From Adenanthera pavonina (lineage: Eukaryota; Streptophyta; Magnoliopsida; Fabales; Fabaceae): DNA of 64,000 bases. Of this stretch, positions 47,071 through 59,209 are shown one piece after another; positions within the stretch are counted from its first letter, which is position 1, and every line of letters starts with the position of its first letter. The position numbers were made by a program, and so were the translations under genes. Below the pieces are notes generated by a model. It worked only from the letters and a program-made list of their open reading frames with translations. It had not been told where the DNA came from and did no database searches. The stretch spans positions 12,232,001-12,296,000 of the forward strand of contig JAIVEN010000021.1 of assembly GCA_026686845.1 (NCBI GenBank). The letters are read 5' to 3'.

Positions 47071-50000
47071 TCATAGAATTGCCTTCCAGTACCTAATAGA
47101 CCTATCCGTTCCACAAGAAACAAAAGCAGCTTCTACTGGTGAGTGTTCAAGCCAGCGGGGTGCACCAGCGTGATTAGATGGCCACTTCGCCACTTTTTCT
47201 GTTGTCATTGCATCCCAGATAACAATCTGCAAAGCACACCAGAATCCTCAAGAGTAAATTCTTATAAAAGGCCGAAAGAAATCACTGCAGTCAGACACAA
47301 CCCAACAAACCTCATTGCTTAATTCATCTATTGAGAGAACAAATTCTTCGGTGTCATTAAAAATGGCCTGCAAAGAAGGTGTGGAAAACAGAATTTTCAG
47401 ACTCTGGATGAGCATCTGTTAAAGTTTTCGCAAAAGCTTTTTATATCCAACAATGATGAGAGATACTCATTAATTATTAACAAAGAAATTACAGAGGCAA
47501 TTCTAAAGTTACAAAATGAGGGGGGGAAGAAAAAGCAAAAGCATCTGTCTCAGTGCAAGTGAAGAATTCAAGCATATGTGAGGTAGAGTCAGTAGTGTAA
47601 TAATATAAAGACGCTGATTCCAAAAGAACCCGGAAAAGCACATATATCCATACCTGGCATCTTAACTGAGTATGTGTAGCTCCAACATATTGTTTAACTA
47701 ATCTTCCAGAGCTCACTTCCCAAAGCTTTATAGTAGAATCCTTGCCGCAAGAAAGCACAAACCTAGGAAAATACAGTTAGTAATATTGCTACAAAAATTT
47801 TAACCCAATTGGAGAGTGGAAATCCCCTTAACATATGTTGTTCATTCTAACTTCGAAACACTTCAAAGGAGAAATACCTTTGATCTTTAGTAAAATTTGC
47901 ACTAGTTGCCTCTGTTGTTCCATGTGCTCCAATTATTGAGCGCACACAATTGGCAGTGATGCCATCCCACAGCCGAATGGCACCATCTTTAGATGCTGTA
48001 ACATACATGCCTCCTGTACAAGAATATCTGATCTGCTTGATCAAGATGAAGAAAAGACTGACATCATAATAGACTCATGTGATATTCAGGGCCAAAAAAA
48101 TCTAGAGGTATGTGAAAAGCAGATAGATGGCCGTTTGTGGACAAGAAAGTGTTAAACATGCCTGGTTTATGGCTCCATTGATACCAATATCTGGATTATT
48201 TGCGGGCAGAAAACACTTAAACGTATTGATATCATACAAATGTGGAATTGGATGATCAGTTCCTGTCAGAAAAGGATATTTTATCATCTTTGATCTCACA
48301 GTTGAGCGGTGACCAACCCAAGCAAGAAATTAGAAAACAAGGTCCATGCATATGAGGGAATCCAAAAGCAACATATATATGCTGTATCTAAAATGATACT
48401 GTAGATAAGCAGTCACCATGTGCGTCTCCATATTTCACATTTCTACGTGTAATTATGTGCAATGTACATCTTATTCCTAATTCACCAAACAACAAATGAT
48501 CTTGAAGATAAGAAACTGTTTCCAGAATGTATTTACTACAATTGCAATCTTTGTTAAATTGAGTTTCTTTCATTAAAAGAAAGAAAATATTCAAACTGCA
48601 CACAGCTATTACCTAAGCTAAGGAACAAGAGTGAACTTGTAGAACTATTAATACAGAACTATATTATTTTATATTGAGACCATCAGCCAACCGGAAAATA
48701 GTGCGAGTTTAAAATTAATTAGTCAAAAACAATGTCAACATGGCATGTGACTAACATAGATGCCATAAAGAACAAGAAACAAAACTACAGACAACAGCCA
48801 TGGAGATCAAATTGGTTTTAGATACTAAAGCCTCAGCAGTAAATGTGAAAAAGTGTATACCTGCCAAAAGAAAATCCCCAGAGGGATGAAAAGACACAGA
48901 GCGCACATTGTGTGTGTCCTGAAGCAAAAATTCACCAAAAAAATAAGTAATACGTTATTCTTTCATCATATTCACTTGCTGCTAATACTTACAAAATAAG
49001 ACAACCTGGATAACCCTGTATGCTCTCTTTGCATTGGTTTTTGAGATATCAAAAAACCTAAAAGGTATTGAAACTAGCATGTCAGGTTGGAAGGTCAATT
49101 TTGAAATAATAAGGCCAGAAAATTGAGGAAAATGCGCAGATGAGATAAATATTACAGCAAAAATGTCACATAATAATCCTGGAAGAGGTCATACTTTATT
49201 GTCTGATCTTTAGCCCCAGAAATCAGGATAGAACCTTGTGGATGAAAATCCAGATCATTTATTGGCTGCAATTGTGCAAGGGATATTAAAGATACAAGGA
49301 AAGTTTCCAAGGGCCATTTCATAAACTGCAATTAAGAGTATAAACAACAAGAGAAGTAAAAAGAAGAAATTTTCCAAATATGAATATGATGTTCATGAAT
49401 TAGTCAATTCAAGTAATACAAAAAATTTTAGCCAAGGACTTCCTAAGATCTAGTGCATAGCAATTTATATTACCTGAGAATAAAAAATGTCCAAATTTGT
49501 TTCTGATTTGAGGTTATATTGCCAATAGTTTTCTGTTGTTTTAATTCAAAAGCATGTGGGCTCTCCATCAAAGGTTTATGTAATTTCTTGAAAACTTATC
49601 CAAAAGGTAATTTTTTTTTAATCAATCTGAAATGGACTATATAAAATATTCTTAAGCCCTTTAAGTGTAAAAACTATTCAATTTTCCATGCCACACAATT
49701 ACAGTTTGCAACAGCGTCACAAATCCAAGTTGACATGAATCAGTGCATATGTTAACTTTTTAGTATAAACCACAAAAAAAATTTATCATTTCTGAGACTA
49801 AAGAAACACTTCCACACAAGGAGTTTAGTAGCCTTTGGCAACTTGCAGAAGCTTAAAATTTCAGGCAGATATACTTGTGTATGGTCATAAAATGTTCGTA
49901 TGACAGGTCGAACAGGCCCATCTTTGGCATCTGCAAGCAGCATTTGCTTAATCTTTGCAACCTGCAATAGAAAATGGAAGCGTATGAGTTAGAGTCATGT

Positions 50001-51392
50001 CAAAGAAAGTGTAATAAATATATAAATATGGAATCAGCACCTCAAATAACTTTATTGACGAATCTGTACTTCCAGTGGCAACAAACCTTCCATCAGGACT
50101 AAACCTACCACATCTGGCAACATTCTAAAAATTCAGCAAATCAGTCCAAAACAGATGGACAGAAATTAAGTGATTTAATGTATTGTTGGCATCATGCCTT
50201 GATAAGCCGATGTGGAATTCATGTATATTATTACTTGTTTACTACATTTTCCATACCTTATGTTCTGAAAGGTGGCGTGTCTCATGCTTAGGAAAGCTCT
50301 TCGATAAGCCTTTTGTATCCTGCACACTGTTAAAACAAAATTCATTCATCAACAATCTGTTTTTATCTTCTTTCAAAGACTTTACCACTGACTAAGGAAC
50401 TAAAATCTACCTTGCACACTCCCCTAGCTGACATATTAAAATGTTGGAACTTTAAAGGATACCATGACTCCAAATGAGACTGAAATTATGAAAATCAAAG
50501 TATGTTTGATGATGATGACGAAACATCATTTAAAGAATTCTTCATCATTCTGAGTGGATTTAATTTATTATCTGAATAAAAGCATCCTTTATTTGAAAAA
50601 AAGAGCAATACATAACTAAGGCAAAGCAGACCTAAAAATTATAATGTAGAACATATCACCAGACAAATTTTCAAAGTTACGCTTCACTTTTTCATTTTCT
50701 AGATGCAAAAATTCAATATCATTCATAACAAGCAGACCCAGCAGTTGTTCCCAAGTGCAATCTCTTAAACGGACATGCTACACTAGATGAAGCAAAGTAG
50801 ATGAATAAAATTGCCTGAAATCAACAGCAGCAGCACGTGGAAGAGGAACAGACACTGATGCACCCAGATCATAAAATGAATTTGATGGAGTCTCTCTCAA
50901 CATCTCATCTTTTTCCGCTGCAAGACCCTGCTATTTCTTTAGAACCAACAGTTTTATTTCGCTAACATGAGAGCTAGAATAGGTGCAGGAGAAAGCAAGA
51001 ACCTTAGCAACCAACTCAAGAAGCTTGTTTGGCGGGGCTTCCACATTGAGTGGCGTCATAGTTGCCGAAGCAACAGCACTTGCAGCCTACAGAAGCAGTA
51101 CCCCGTACTTCAAATTTTGAATATTCATTAGAGCTACTTAAGTACCCACCTACGTCTAAAAGTAAGGCTAAACTTCAAAATCAGCAGCATCTGTAGTTTC
51201 TTGACGTTTGATTAGCAAAGCATCCAAATGACTCTTGAATTAAACTTGAAAACCACCGAAAACTCGCGAAGAACGTTGATCATTACTTACCTGAGTCAGA
51301 TTGTTGTCACGAAGATGAGCAACGATTAGCGAATTGACATGTCTGAAAAGTTTGCCATCTCGCAGAATTTGATCCGAGCTGGAGCTATCCAT
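47071..51392 (-). CDS. CSTF50: Cleavage stimulation factor subunit 50 (CstF50), 14 coding exons
   Basis: A WD40 protein of the mRNA 3'-end cleavage and polyadenylation machinery, acting in the nucleus in the CstF complex with CstF77 and CstF64. Coding exons: 51392-51291, 51086-51003, 50927-50815, 50326-50257, 50124-50041, 49961-49875, 49265-49195, 49057-49006, 48918-48861, 48262-48162, 48032-47878, 47762-47654, 47367-47311, 47226-47071. Phases all agree and give 432 codons with no internal stop, near the usual 430. The N-terminal part (residues about 1-62, 'DGKLFRHVNSLIVAHLRDNN') is the CstF50 dimerisation domain. After a linker come seven WD40 blades (from about residue 120), for instance 'RFSPDGRFVATGSTDSSIKL', 'DFHPQGSILISGAKDQTIK', 'SKDGAIRLWDG' and 'SCGKDSTIKLWE'. 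Introns 3 (50327-50814) and 10 (48033-48161) use GC donors; the rest are GT-AG. An in-frame upstream ATG exists at 51437; I chose 51392 because its product matches the family N-terminus. Confidence 0.95.
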
Positions 51393-51639
51393 CTTCCTGC
51401 GGAAAAACCCTAATTTCCTTCTCCTAAAACCCTGCAATTGAGACCCGCTTTGATTATTAATTCCTCGTTTCCCCTGCCATGACGACGAGTTTTTATTTTA
51501 AAATAAATCTCATCAGCCAAATTCACAAATAAATAAACTAACGTTTTTTGAATAATTACTAATCTGTTTTTAGGAGTCTTGGATGATTTGAAGCAAGCAA
51601 CTGAGACTGAAATTGCCATTCAGGATTATTGTCCTTTTA
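51393..51639 (-). promoter_or_regulatory. Probable 5' UTR and proximal promoter of CstF50
   Basis: Only 247 bp separate the start codon from the Harbinger remnant. The first 50 bases carry 'aaaaccctaatttcc', whose reverse strand reads aaattagggtttt, a telo-box-like AAACCCTA element common in plant housekeeping leaders. No clear TATA box was seen. Confidence 0.4.
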
Positions 51640-52423
51640 GGGCCTGTTAAGAAACCAGTTTGTAACTCCATTTGGCCCTTAAACTGAGTTTGGTGGCCCT
51701 TTAAGAGTGTTTGGCTATTTTTTTCATATTTGGTTCTGAACTCATTCTTGTAGTAAAATGAGTTATGCAGCTTCACCTTTTCTTTTCCGTCTCATTCTCA
51801 TTCTCAGTTGTCAACAAATCTGCTTTTATTACTGACCGTTAGAGGATATTAATATTTGCAGTAATAATCTCAACGTCCCCCATCTATTCTTTCTTTACTT
51901 AAACACTGCAGATGCTAAGCTTGAACACTGTAGATCCCATCTGAAATTCGAACTCCCAACTCAGCATTCGTCTCCTCACCACAACCGCACAGATTAGCAG
52001 CTTCTAACCCATCTCCGGCGTCTCTGCCGGCGAGTTGAAGCAGATCGACGCAGCAGATCTGAAAACCGAACAGGCTGTTGCCGGCAAGTTTCAGGAGTTC
52101 CTTTGCTGCAGTTCGTTTTCCGCAGCTCGTAGATCCGATCCAGTTCACAGATCTGACCTATTTGTACAGCAGTTCATAGATCTCACCGTCTCATCGTCAC
52201 GCCTCCTCGGTCTTCCTTTGTTCAGGTATGCTGGTCTCTCCTTCTCCTCTGTTCGGTCACAAGTTTCATAGCCATGAAGTATGTATCTGTTCGGTCTCTC
52301 CTTAATTTTTGTTCCTCTCCATGGTTGACTCCCCTCTCTCGCGTCTCTTCCGCCCGTGAACCATTCTTCCAGCAGCCATTCACGCTCTCTGTTTCTCATC
52401 CCCTGGCTTTGACCTCATTCAGT

Positions 52424-52457
52424 GAGATAAGTGTGTTTCATGAAACACACTTATCTC
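52424..52457. repeat. Perfect 34-bp palindrome
   Basis: Arms of 16 nt (gagataagtgtgtttc and its exact complement) meet at a central AT. It lies inside the Harbinger remnant, far from either terminal repeat. Confidence 0.95.
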
Positions 52458-52670
52458 TTGTCGGTTTAAATAGGGGCATTTTGCATAACAGTTTTGAAAG
52501 CTATATCTGCTAACGTAAAAGGTGATGCTTTGACAGTTTTCATTTATAGTTGATTTAGAGTTGCAGGTTAAAGAAACTTTAGTTTGCTGAAATGATTATT
52601 CATGTTCACTGGCCTACGAGAGTGGCCTTTAGCTGTCCAGAAATGAATAGCTTCTTGATGCACTATTGAT

Positions 52671-53039
52671 ATGAGATTATGCCACTGCGTTCTTATAACA
52701 TTGTTTTGTGGGATGTCTTATGCAAATCATCTTGGCCATACTCTCTTGATACCTTATTCTGAACAGGTCCAATTTTCGTTTGAGCTTTTATACAAGTATC
52801 AAACACAAATTCAAATAGTTTGTTCAACAATGGTCATCCACAACTTTATTAGAAGGCATTCTAAAACTGATTCTGACTTTATGCAGTTCGAAAATGAAGA
52901 TATAAGTATTGAACATGAGGATCTAACTCAAGATGTTGAGAATCTTTCTATACATACAACCATAACCTTTTCAAGGGAGATGGATCATATTCGTGATATA
53001 ATTAGAGATCAAATTGTACTATCTGTACAATATAATTAG
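52671..53039 (+). pseudogene. Harbinger transposase C-terminal fragment
   Basis: A 122-codon frame containing 'QTQIQIVCSTMVIHNFIRRH', which matches the Q.KIV.A...LHNFIR end of the HARBI1/PIF DDE domain where the catalytic Glu region finishes. A C-terminal tail follows with 'MDHIRDIIRDQI'. The two Asp blocks and the start are missing, and the companion Myb-like ORF is absent. The first ATG is arbitrary, the homology starting only near residue 25. Confidence 0.75.
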
Positions 53040-53358
53040 TTACGTAACATTATCAATCTTATTTATAATATTTTAATTTTGGAACCTTTTTTATACAAAA
53101 ATACACACCCATATTGATTTATTAAATAGGTATTAAAAAAGAAAATTTATCTACTAAAAATTGTGAAAAAAATTATACAATCAAAACTGCTTTTGTGTAA
53201 AATCATCCAAACATAATCACTTTTATCAAAATCAATTTTCAAATAAATCATCCAAACACGAACACGTTTCTCCCAAACTAATTTTTTTCATAACCACGTT
53301 ACAAAACCAATTCTATCAAAACTCATTTTCGCTTAACTGAAAACCAAACAGGCCCTTA

Positions 53359-55635
53359 GTTGTTACCAGCGTTCTCAAGATGGTCATTTACTGGGATTTC
53401 AATGAAGTTGTGTATTTTACACATTGTCGGAGCAGCTAGTTTGACCTTGGATCGGGTTAAACTACATAATTGCTGTTCAAAACCAGTGGGAACATGTGAA
53501 ATTGGCCTTTAATTGATCTTATACTATTTTTTTAATATTTTTAATATTTTTTTATTTTTGGAATAAAATAAAATCATTTTTAATACAAAATATTTTTTTA
53601 TATATTATAATATTATATAAGTATTATTATGATATATAAATACTAAAAATTATATATTTACTTAATAAATAATATAATAATAGATTAGTAATTTATTTTT
53701 TTAATTCAAAATATGATTATAGATTAATATTAATTTATTTAGATTTAAATATTGAGTTATGAAACTTATTAATAATTTATTTGTAGTGAATAATAAATTG
53801 ATAATTCAATATTATTTAGTTTGAGATTTTAATTAAATTATAAAATTTGTTTAAACTTATATTATTTGTTTTAAATTTATTATTTTAATTACTACCGGTC
53901 TGACAACGGTTCGATTTTAGTTGAACTATTGAATCTTGAATCAGAGTCTTGTTTAGCTTAATGTTCGGTCCGGTTCTAACAACAATAGTATTTTGTTCAA
54001 CCTTTAAAAAAATAAAAATATTAATTATTATTTGAGTCTCTATTTTTTTAAATAATAATAAATAGATCAATCCATTGAAAATATCAGGGATGAAAAAAAA
54101 ATAAAAGGAAAGAAACATTGCCAAAAATAAAAAAAAATAATAAAGGGGCAAAAATGAAAAAGAAAAATCAAAAATTGAGATTTGGTATTAAGATAATAAT
54201 GAAAAAAAAATTAAATTATTCAATTTTAATGTAAAAATCAAAAGAAAAATAATAAAAAAATTCTTGAGAATTTGAAGTATTAATTGAATAATTTTTTTTA
54301 GTAGGAGGAGAAGGGAAAGGGAAGCAAAAATCAGGAGATAACAAGAGAGTTGGAGAAAAAAAACGTAGGGTTTTGAAAAAAAGGCGTAAGAGAGCTAACT
54401 GGGAAAAAGTTTTTTTTTTCCTTTCCTTTCTTTCTTCCCTTCATTTTATCTCATTACATAATTGAGGTTTTCTAATAAGTTATTTTTTAGATAAAATAGA
54501 ATGCATTACCTTCTTTTTCTCATAAATTTATTTATAATGGATCCTAAATTTTATGTTTTTGTAAGGTTCACGAAACAAATTATTCTTACAAATGAACATC
54601 TCATAATAAATGGAGGTGTATTTGTGATATAAATATTTTATTTATCTTTCTTTCTTTTTTTCTTATATATGTTTTCATGAATACCAAATTTAATGTTTTG
54701 TGAAGTTCATGAAATAAATTATTCACACTAATGAATACAAATTAGTGGAGGTGTACTTGTGATGAATAAATTTGTTTTATTCTTTTCTTTTCTTCCCTTT
54801 ATTTTTCATGAATACCAAATTTAATATTTTGTAAGGTCCAAAAATTATTCACGGTAATAAATCACTCTAAATGGGCATTAGCTTTAATATTTTACTTTGC
54901 CACTGTTGTTGACTTATGCCATCCATAGCTTGTATATATAGTGAACTTTGCCTTCTTTGACTATGCTAGTAATTTTATATATTGCCTGTGAGAACTTGGC
55001 TGAAGTTGAATTATTATTCACAATATTTTTTTTCTTTTTAAAACTTTGTCCAATGATTGATTTGGCTCCATATCTTCTAAAGTTTTTTTTTTAATGTGCG
55101 TGCGTGTGTGTGTGTGTATATATATATATGCTTGTCCATAGGTGAATTTATTTGTGGCGATGCAATGGTATTATATCATTCAATCCTCCCAAATCACAAT
55201 TACAATGCACCGGTTTATAAGTTTTCACTTTTGGCATTAATGATTTTTTTTTATGACCATAGTATTTGGCTTGACAATGTGAAAGCAAAGGGAGCACCAT
55301 TATGGTTGGTGATTTTGGTCCTGCTCATAGATGATACGGTAATGTTGTTTTAACTATGAAATAGTATAAGACTCATGATTGCATAAATTTGTATTTACTT
55401 GTTTTATTTATTTATTTACTTATTTTTTTAACACTTGATTTTCTAAAGATGAGTATACCAATCATGTCACGTGTGGATTTGAAAAAAATATTCTTAAATC
55501 TGTGTTTTTATTCTAATCAAAATAACAAAGTATTCCTTGAGTTTTGCAAAGTCAAGTATTTATTTTAAGTGAAAATTTTCAAAATAATATGGTAATTATC
55601 TTTAAAAGTCACATGGCATGAGGTTTTAGAAATCT
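53359..55635. other. Intergenic, repeat-rich, no gene seen
   Basis: 53440-53990 carries short phrases such as 'ggatcgggttaaac' and 'ccggtctgacaacggttcgatt', resembling ends of degraded DNA-transposon sequences, but no termini could be fixed. A (TG)n(TA)n microsatellite lies at about 55097-55129. The 85-codon frame at 55096-55353 reads through that microsatellite and is not believed. Confidence 0.45.
54520..54860 (+). repeat. Three-copy tandem repeat, about 120-bp unit
   Basis: Each unit contains a 'tcatgaataccaaatttaatgttttgtgaagttcatgaaataaattattca' type phrase followed by 'ggaggtgtacttgtgat' and a C/T-rich spacer. Copies begin near 54520, 54671 and 54807; the last is truncated. Confidence 0.7.
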
Positions 55636-57508
55636 TGTTAGGTTTGGCGAGTCACCCAAGGGGGAATGAATTGGATGATACAAAATTTTCACCCTTTTTT
55701 AGTACAGTCCAATTTAACCAAAAGATGCAGTAGAACAGGGATGAACAGAGAGTGATCAATGATATAGATGAAATAATAAATTGAAGAATCAGGCACAAGA
55801 ATTTATCCTGCTTCAGCACAATCCACTTGACCTATGTTCAATCATCAAGCCAACACTTAAAATTTTCACTATATCCTACAAGTTTGATCCAGACACATGT
55901 GAAGTCTCAATATATCTCACAAGTTTCAGTAGGTACTTGTGAAGTCATTCTTCCCACACCCTTACAAGATGTGTATTTCCCTTAGCGTTATCCCCACACT
56001 AAGATTCTACCCTTAAAATAGTACAGATGAATGAATACAAAATTGAAACTCTCTTTTTAGAGTAGAAGATACATTGAAAGCTCACTTCTATAAGGTGGAT
56101 TTAACCATGAATGTTGATACAGAAAGATTTTATGTATTGAAGTAGTATTTTGACATAACTCACTTAATTTTGTTATCCATAAATTCAAATAAAGTTCTAT
56201 TTATAGATTTATGACTTAACTAGTCGTTAGACATAGGATCTGTCTGTTAGACACAATTTCTAACCATTGTTGTGCAGAAAGAGTCGTTCAACAACCACAT
56301 TAAATGCGTTCGACATATCAAAATTAAAATTTTGAGACTCAATAGACGAATTTTGCAAAGTCAACATACTTACGCATTTAACGTTGAATTTTAGAAATTT
56401 GTCTATCACAAAATGAAATTTGAATTTCGAGTTTACCAAAGTTGACCCATGTTAGTTTATGCGAATTTTCATATTGGAAGTACATATATTGAGTTTGAAC
56501 AATTCTCTCAAGTTTTGAAAATGCACTTCGAAATTCGAATTTCAGAAGTTAAAATTTGTTTGTCAGAGGCACGTTTAGTATGATACAAAAGTTCTTCCTT
56601 CTAAATTCGACTGTTGAATTACAAAGTTCGTCTGTCAGAGACATATTCTAACAAGACTCACAAATTCTCATTTTGAAATTCACATTTTGAAGTCCAAAAT
56701 TCATTTGTGAAAGGTAATGACTGTGAATTCATTTTGAACTTCATCAATATTCGAATTTTAACTAAACTTCATGTAAATTTTGCACACTTTTACTAACACT
56801 GCTTAGTTCAAAATTTGAATTTCAAAATTGAAATTCATTTGTCAGATATGAAACCTCTATAACTTCAAATTTTATTAAGTGAAATTCAAATTTTGCACAA
56901 AATAAACATAAGTCAAACATAACATTCATCTATTAGCCAATATTTCTCAATTCTAACATAAACTAATATCAGATTTACTTAATATAACTTGTTTAAAACA
57001 TATGGTAATAAGATTAAGTAAATTTCAAAGATTAAATCATCTCAAGACCTAGGTGAAAACAAAATATGCCTAATAGTTAGGTCTTCAAAAGTTGAACTCC
57101 ACTTTCACTTAATCATTCATTCTTGGCATGCTCCATTCTGATCTTCCACTCTTAGAGCATCATTTATTTTTTTCTTCTTTGAGTGAGACATGATGTTAAT
57201 TTTCTTTTTTTTTATTTCAATGCTCACTTTCCTGCTTGGACAATTCTACATTTAATATATATATATATATACTTACAAACCAAGAAGTTGATCCAATTTA
57301 TATATCCAACTTGTATTATATAATATAAAATCACAGTAGATATATTGGTACATAGCATGATATATGTATTATAAACTCAATTAAATACATGCTAATGCAC
57401 ATTTTATTTCTTTAAGGAATATTCTATATGTTAAACACATATAATGTATTTATTCCTTATTACCCTACATTTGTCATCATCAAAACTTATATTATATTAA
57501 ACCTAACA
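55636..57508 (-). repeat. Sirevirus-like 3' LTR
   Basis: 1873 bp, TGTTAGG...CCTAACA. It contains many short 'aaattcgaattt' type inverted steps (56330-56900). The outer flank is 'aatct' (55631-55635); the partner flank is outside the window. Confidence 0.88.
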
Positions 57509-58901
57509 ATCTCTCCATTTTTTTATAATAGCAAATCATAAGTGGAAAATATGTTAATTGAATAATTAACATATATAATGCAATTCAACTCAAATGATTC
57601 CAGATTAAGCACATGTGTATTTTTCACACACTTCCCCCCTATTTGACATCAACAGAAAGATTTGAAGAAAAATTCTCCAACAATTCTTCTCTCCCTATTT
57701 GTGAGGTTGTACCAGTAAATACAAATATCTAGAGTTGTTTCAAGCACACACTGAAGCACAAACTAAAATGCAAATCATCATCAAAACTTATTATACACTG
57801 CATGTTCAGATTATGTCAATTTTTACTGATATTAAAATTGATATCAATTGCTGGTGATATTAAATCTGATATCAATTGTTTCTTGAAATTATTATGATAT
57901 CAATTGTTATAATACTTCTTGTTAAGATTATCATGATATGCACACATCACATAAAGTATCTCAAAGTTGAAGAATTGTTACCTTCTTCCTTTAGGATCAA
58001 GGAGAGATGTTGAAACATCAGTGCTCCCTTTAGCAATTTAAGACCAAGCAACAAAACTCTTTACAGCAAATGGGGTGATCTAAAGTATAAGCGAAATAAT
58101 TACATAATAAGCTCCCAACCTATGTATTTCATATGATAAAAATTAAGAAAGCATAATGTACCAAATAAGCATTATGATTGAAAATTTTCTTTTAAATCAA
58201 AAAAAGAGCTTTTAAAAATCTTTACATGCAAATTTATAAGCTCCCCTAAATATGAACATTTGTTCAAACATATATGCTTTTCAATTAGTATGTAAGAAAA
58301 GTTTTGAAAAGCACATAAGTTTAGTTATACAAATAAAAAAAAGGACTTGTGGAAACATTAAACCTTACAGTAAGCACCATCATATTTAAATAGTTAATTA
58401 TTTGAACAAGGATCATACTTTATTTTAATAACCCCAAATAACAGCACTAATCAAACATATATGAAAACTTGTTAAACACTTACAAACTAACTTGGTTAGT
58501 AGCTAATTCTTTCCCTTTTGTAATATGATACCAATTGAGTTTATCAGATACTCCATCTTTATCAGACTTTCACCATTTAGCTCAAAGAGTATCTGTAAAA
58601 ATGAAAGAAATATCTTTTTCTTTCTTTGGTACCCTTTCTTAACGGGTCCACTAATGGTTACTTTAAACATTTTAAAGTACATATAGGACTGGAATTCAAT
58701 CTTACCCAAATGTAACATATAATCCAATAATTAAATAGGGTAAGTGACAGAGGTTCCTAAAGATCGGCTCTTTGTTTATTTTAGCTTGCATGGAATGTAG
58801 TGTTACTCATGTCTCCCTTGTGCATACAAATCATTGCTTCTTAAGTTTCTGCTCTTTCTCTTCTCAAGGTAAGTAATTTGATTTCTGTTTGAAGTCCTTC
58901 C
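57509..58901 (-). other. Remnant internal region of the Sirevirus-like element
   Basis: No protease, integrase, reverse transcriptase or RNase H is detectable where pol should be. A 74-codon minus frame at 58503-58727 is unrecognised. Repeated 'gatatcaattg' phrases occur at about 57838-57908. Confidence 0.5.
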
Positions 58902-59209
58902 TTAAGATGAGTGTTCAGTTTGCTTCCAATACTTCCCCTTATGATTTGCAATTGCAGCTTCAGAATTTTGAGAAGCTTCCCTTTTTAGCATTCTCTTTCT
59001 TGCACCAATAGGTTCTTTCTTCTTGAATTTATTCTGCACACATGAAATACTAAAAGAACATTTTGACACCCATTTGTTTTTGGATTCAGGAGGATTAGTG
59101 GTATTCTTTGAAACCCATTTCATACATTTGCTTAAATTATTTCTCATAATATTACATAAATGAGTTATATGCCCCTTTTTACCATAATATGTGCATAATG
59201 GTGGGTTAG

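Larger units (their letters stand above)
51640..53355 (+). mobile_element. PIF/Harbinger transposon remnant
   Basis: Ends are GGGCCTGTTaagaaacc on the left and, read inward from the right, GGGCCTGTTtggttttc. They are flanked by TTA at 51637-51639 and 53356-53358, the target duplication of PIF/Harbinger elements. At 1716 bp it is shorter than a full two-ORF element and retains only the C-terminal part of a transposase (52671-53039). A GC-richer block (51930-52420) of unclear origin fills its left half. Its position, 250 bp from the CstF50 start, places it where promoter elements would be. Confidence 0.85.

Noticed and set aside
47489..48603. Open frames extending past CstF50 exon edges (for example 48102-48299 and 48388-48603)
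   Set aside because: They run into introns; the splice sites and the protein family define shorter exons.
55096..55353. 85-codon frame starting in a (TG)n(TA)n microsatellite
   Set aside because: The start is microsatellite translation; the remainder has no domain and no splice context.
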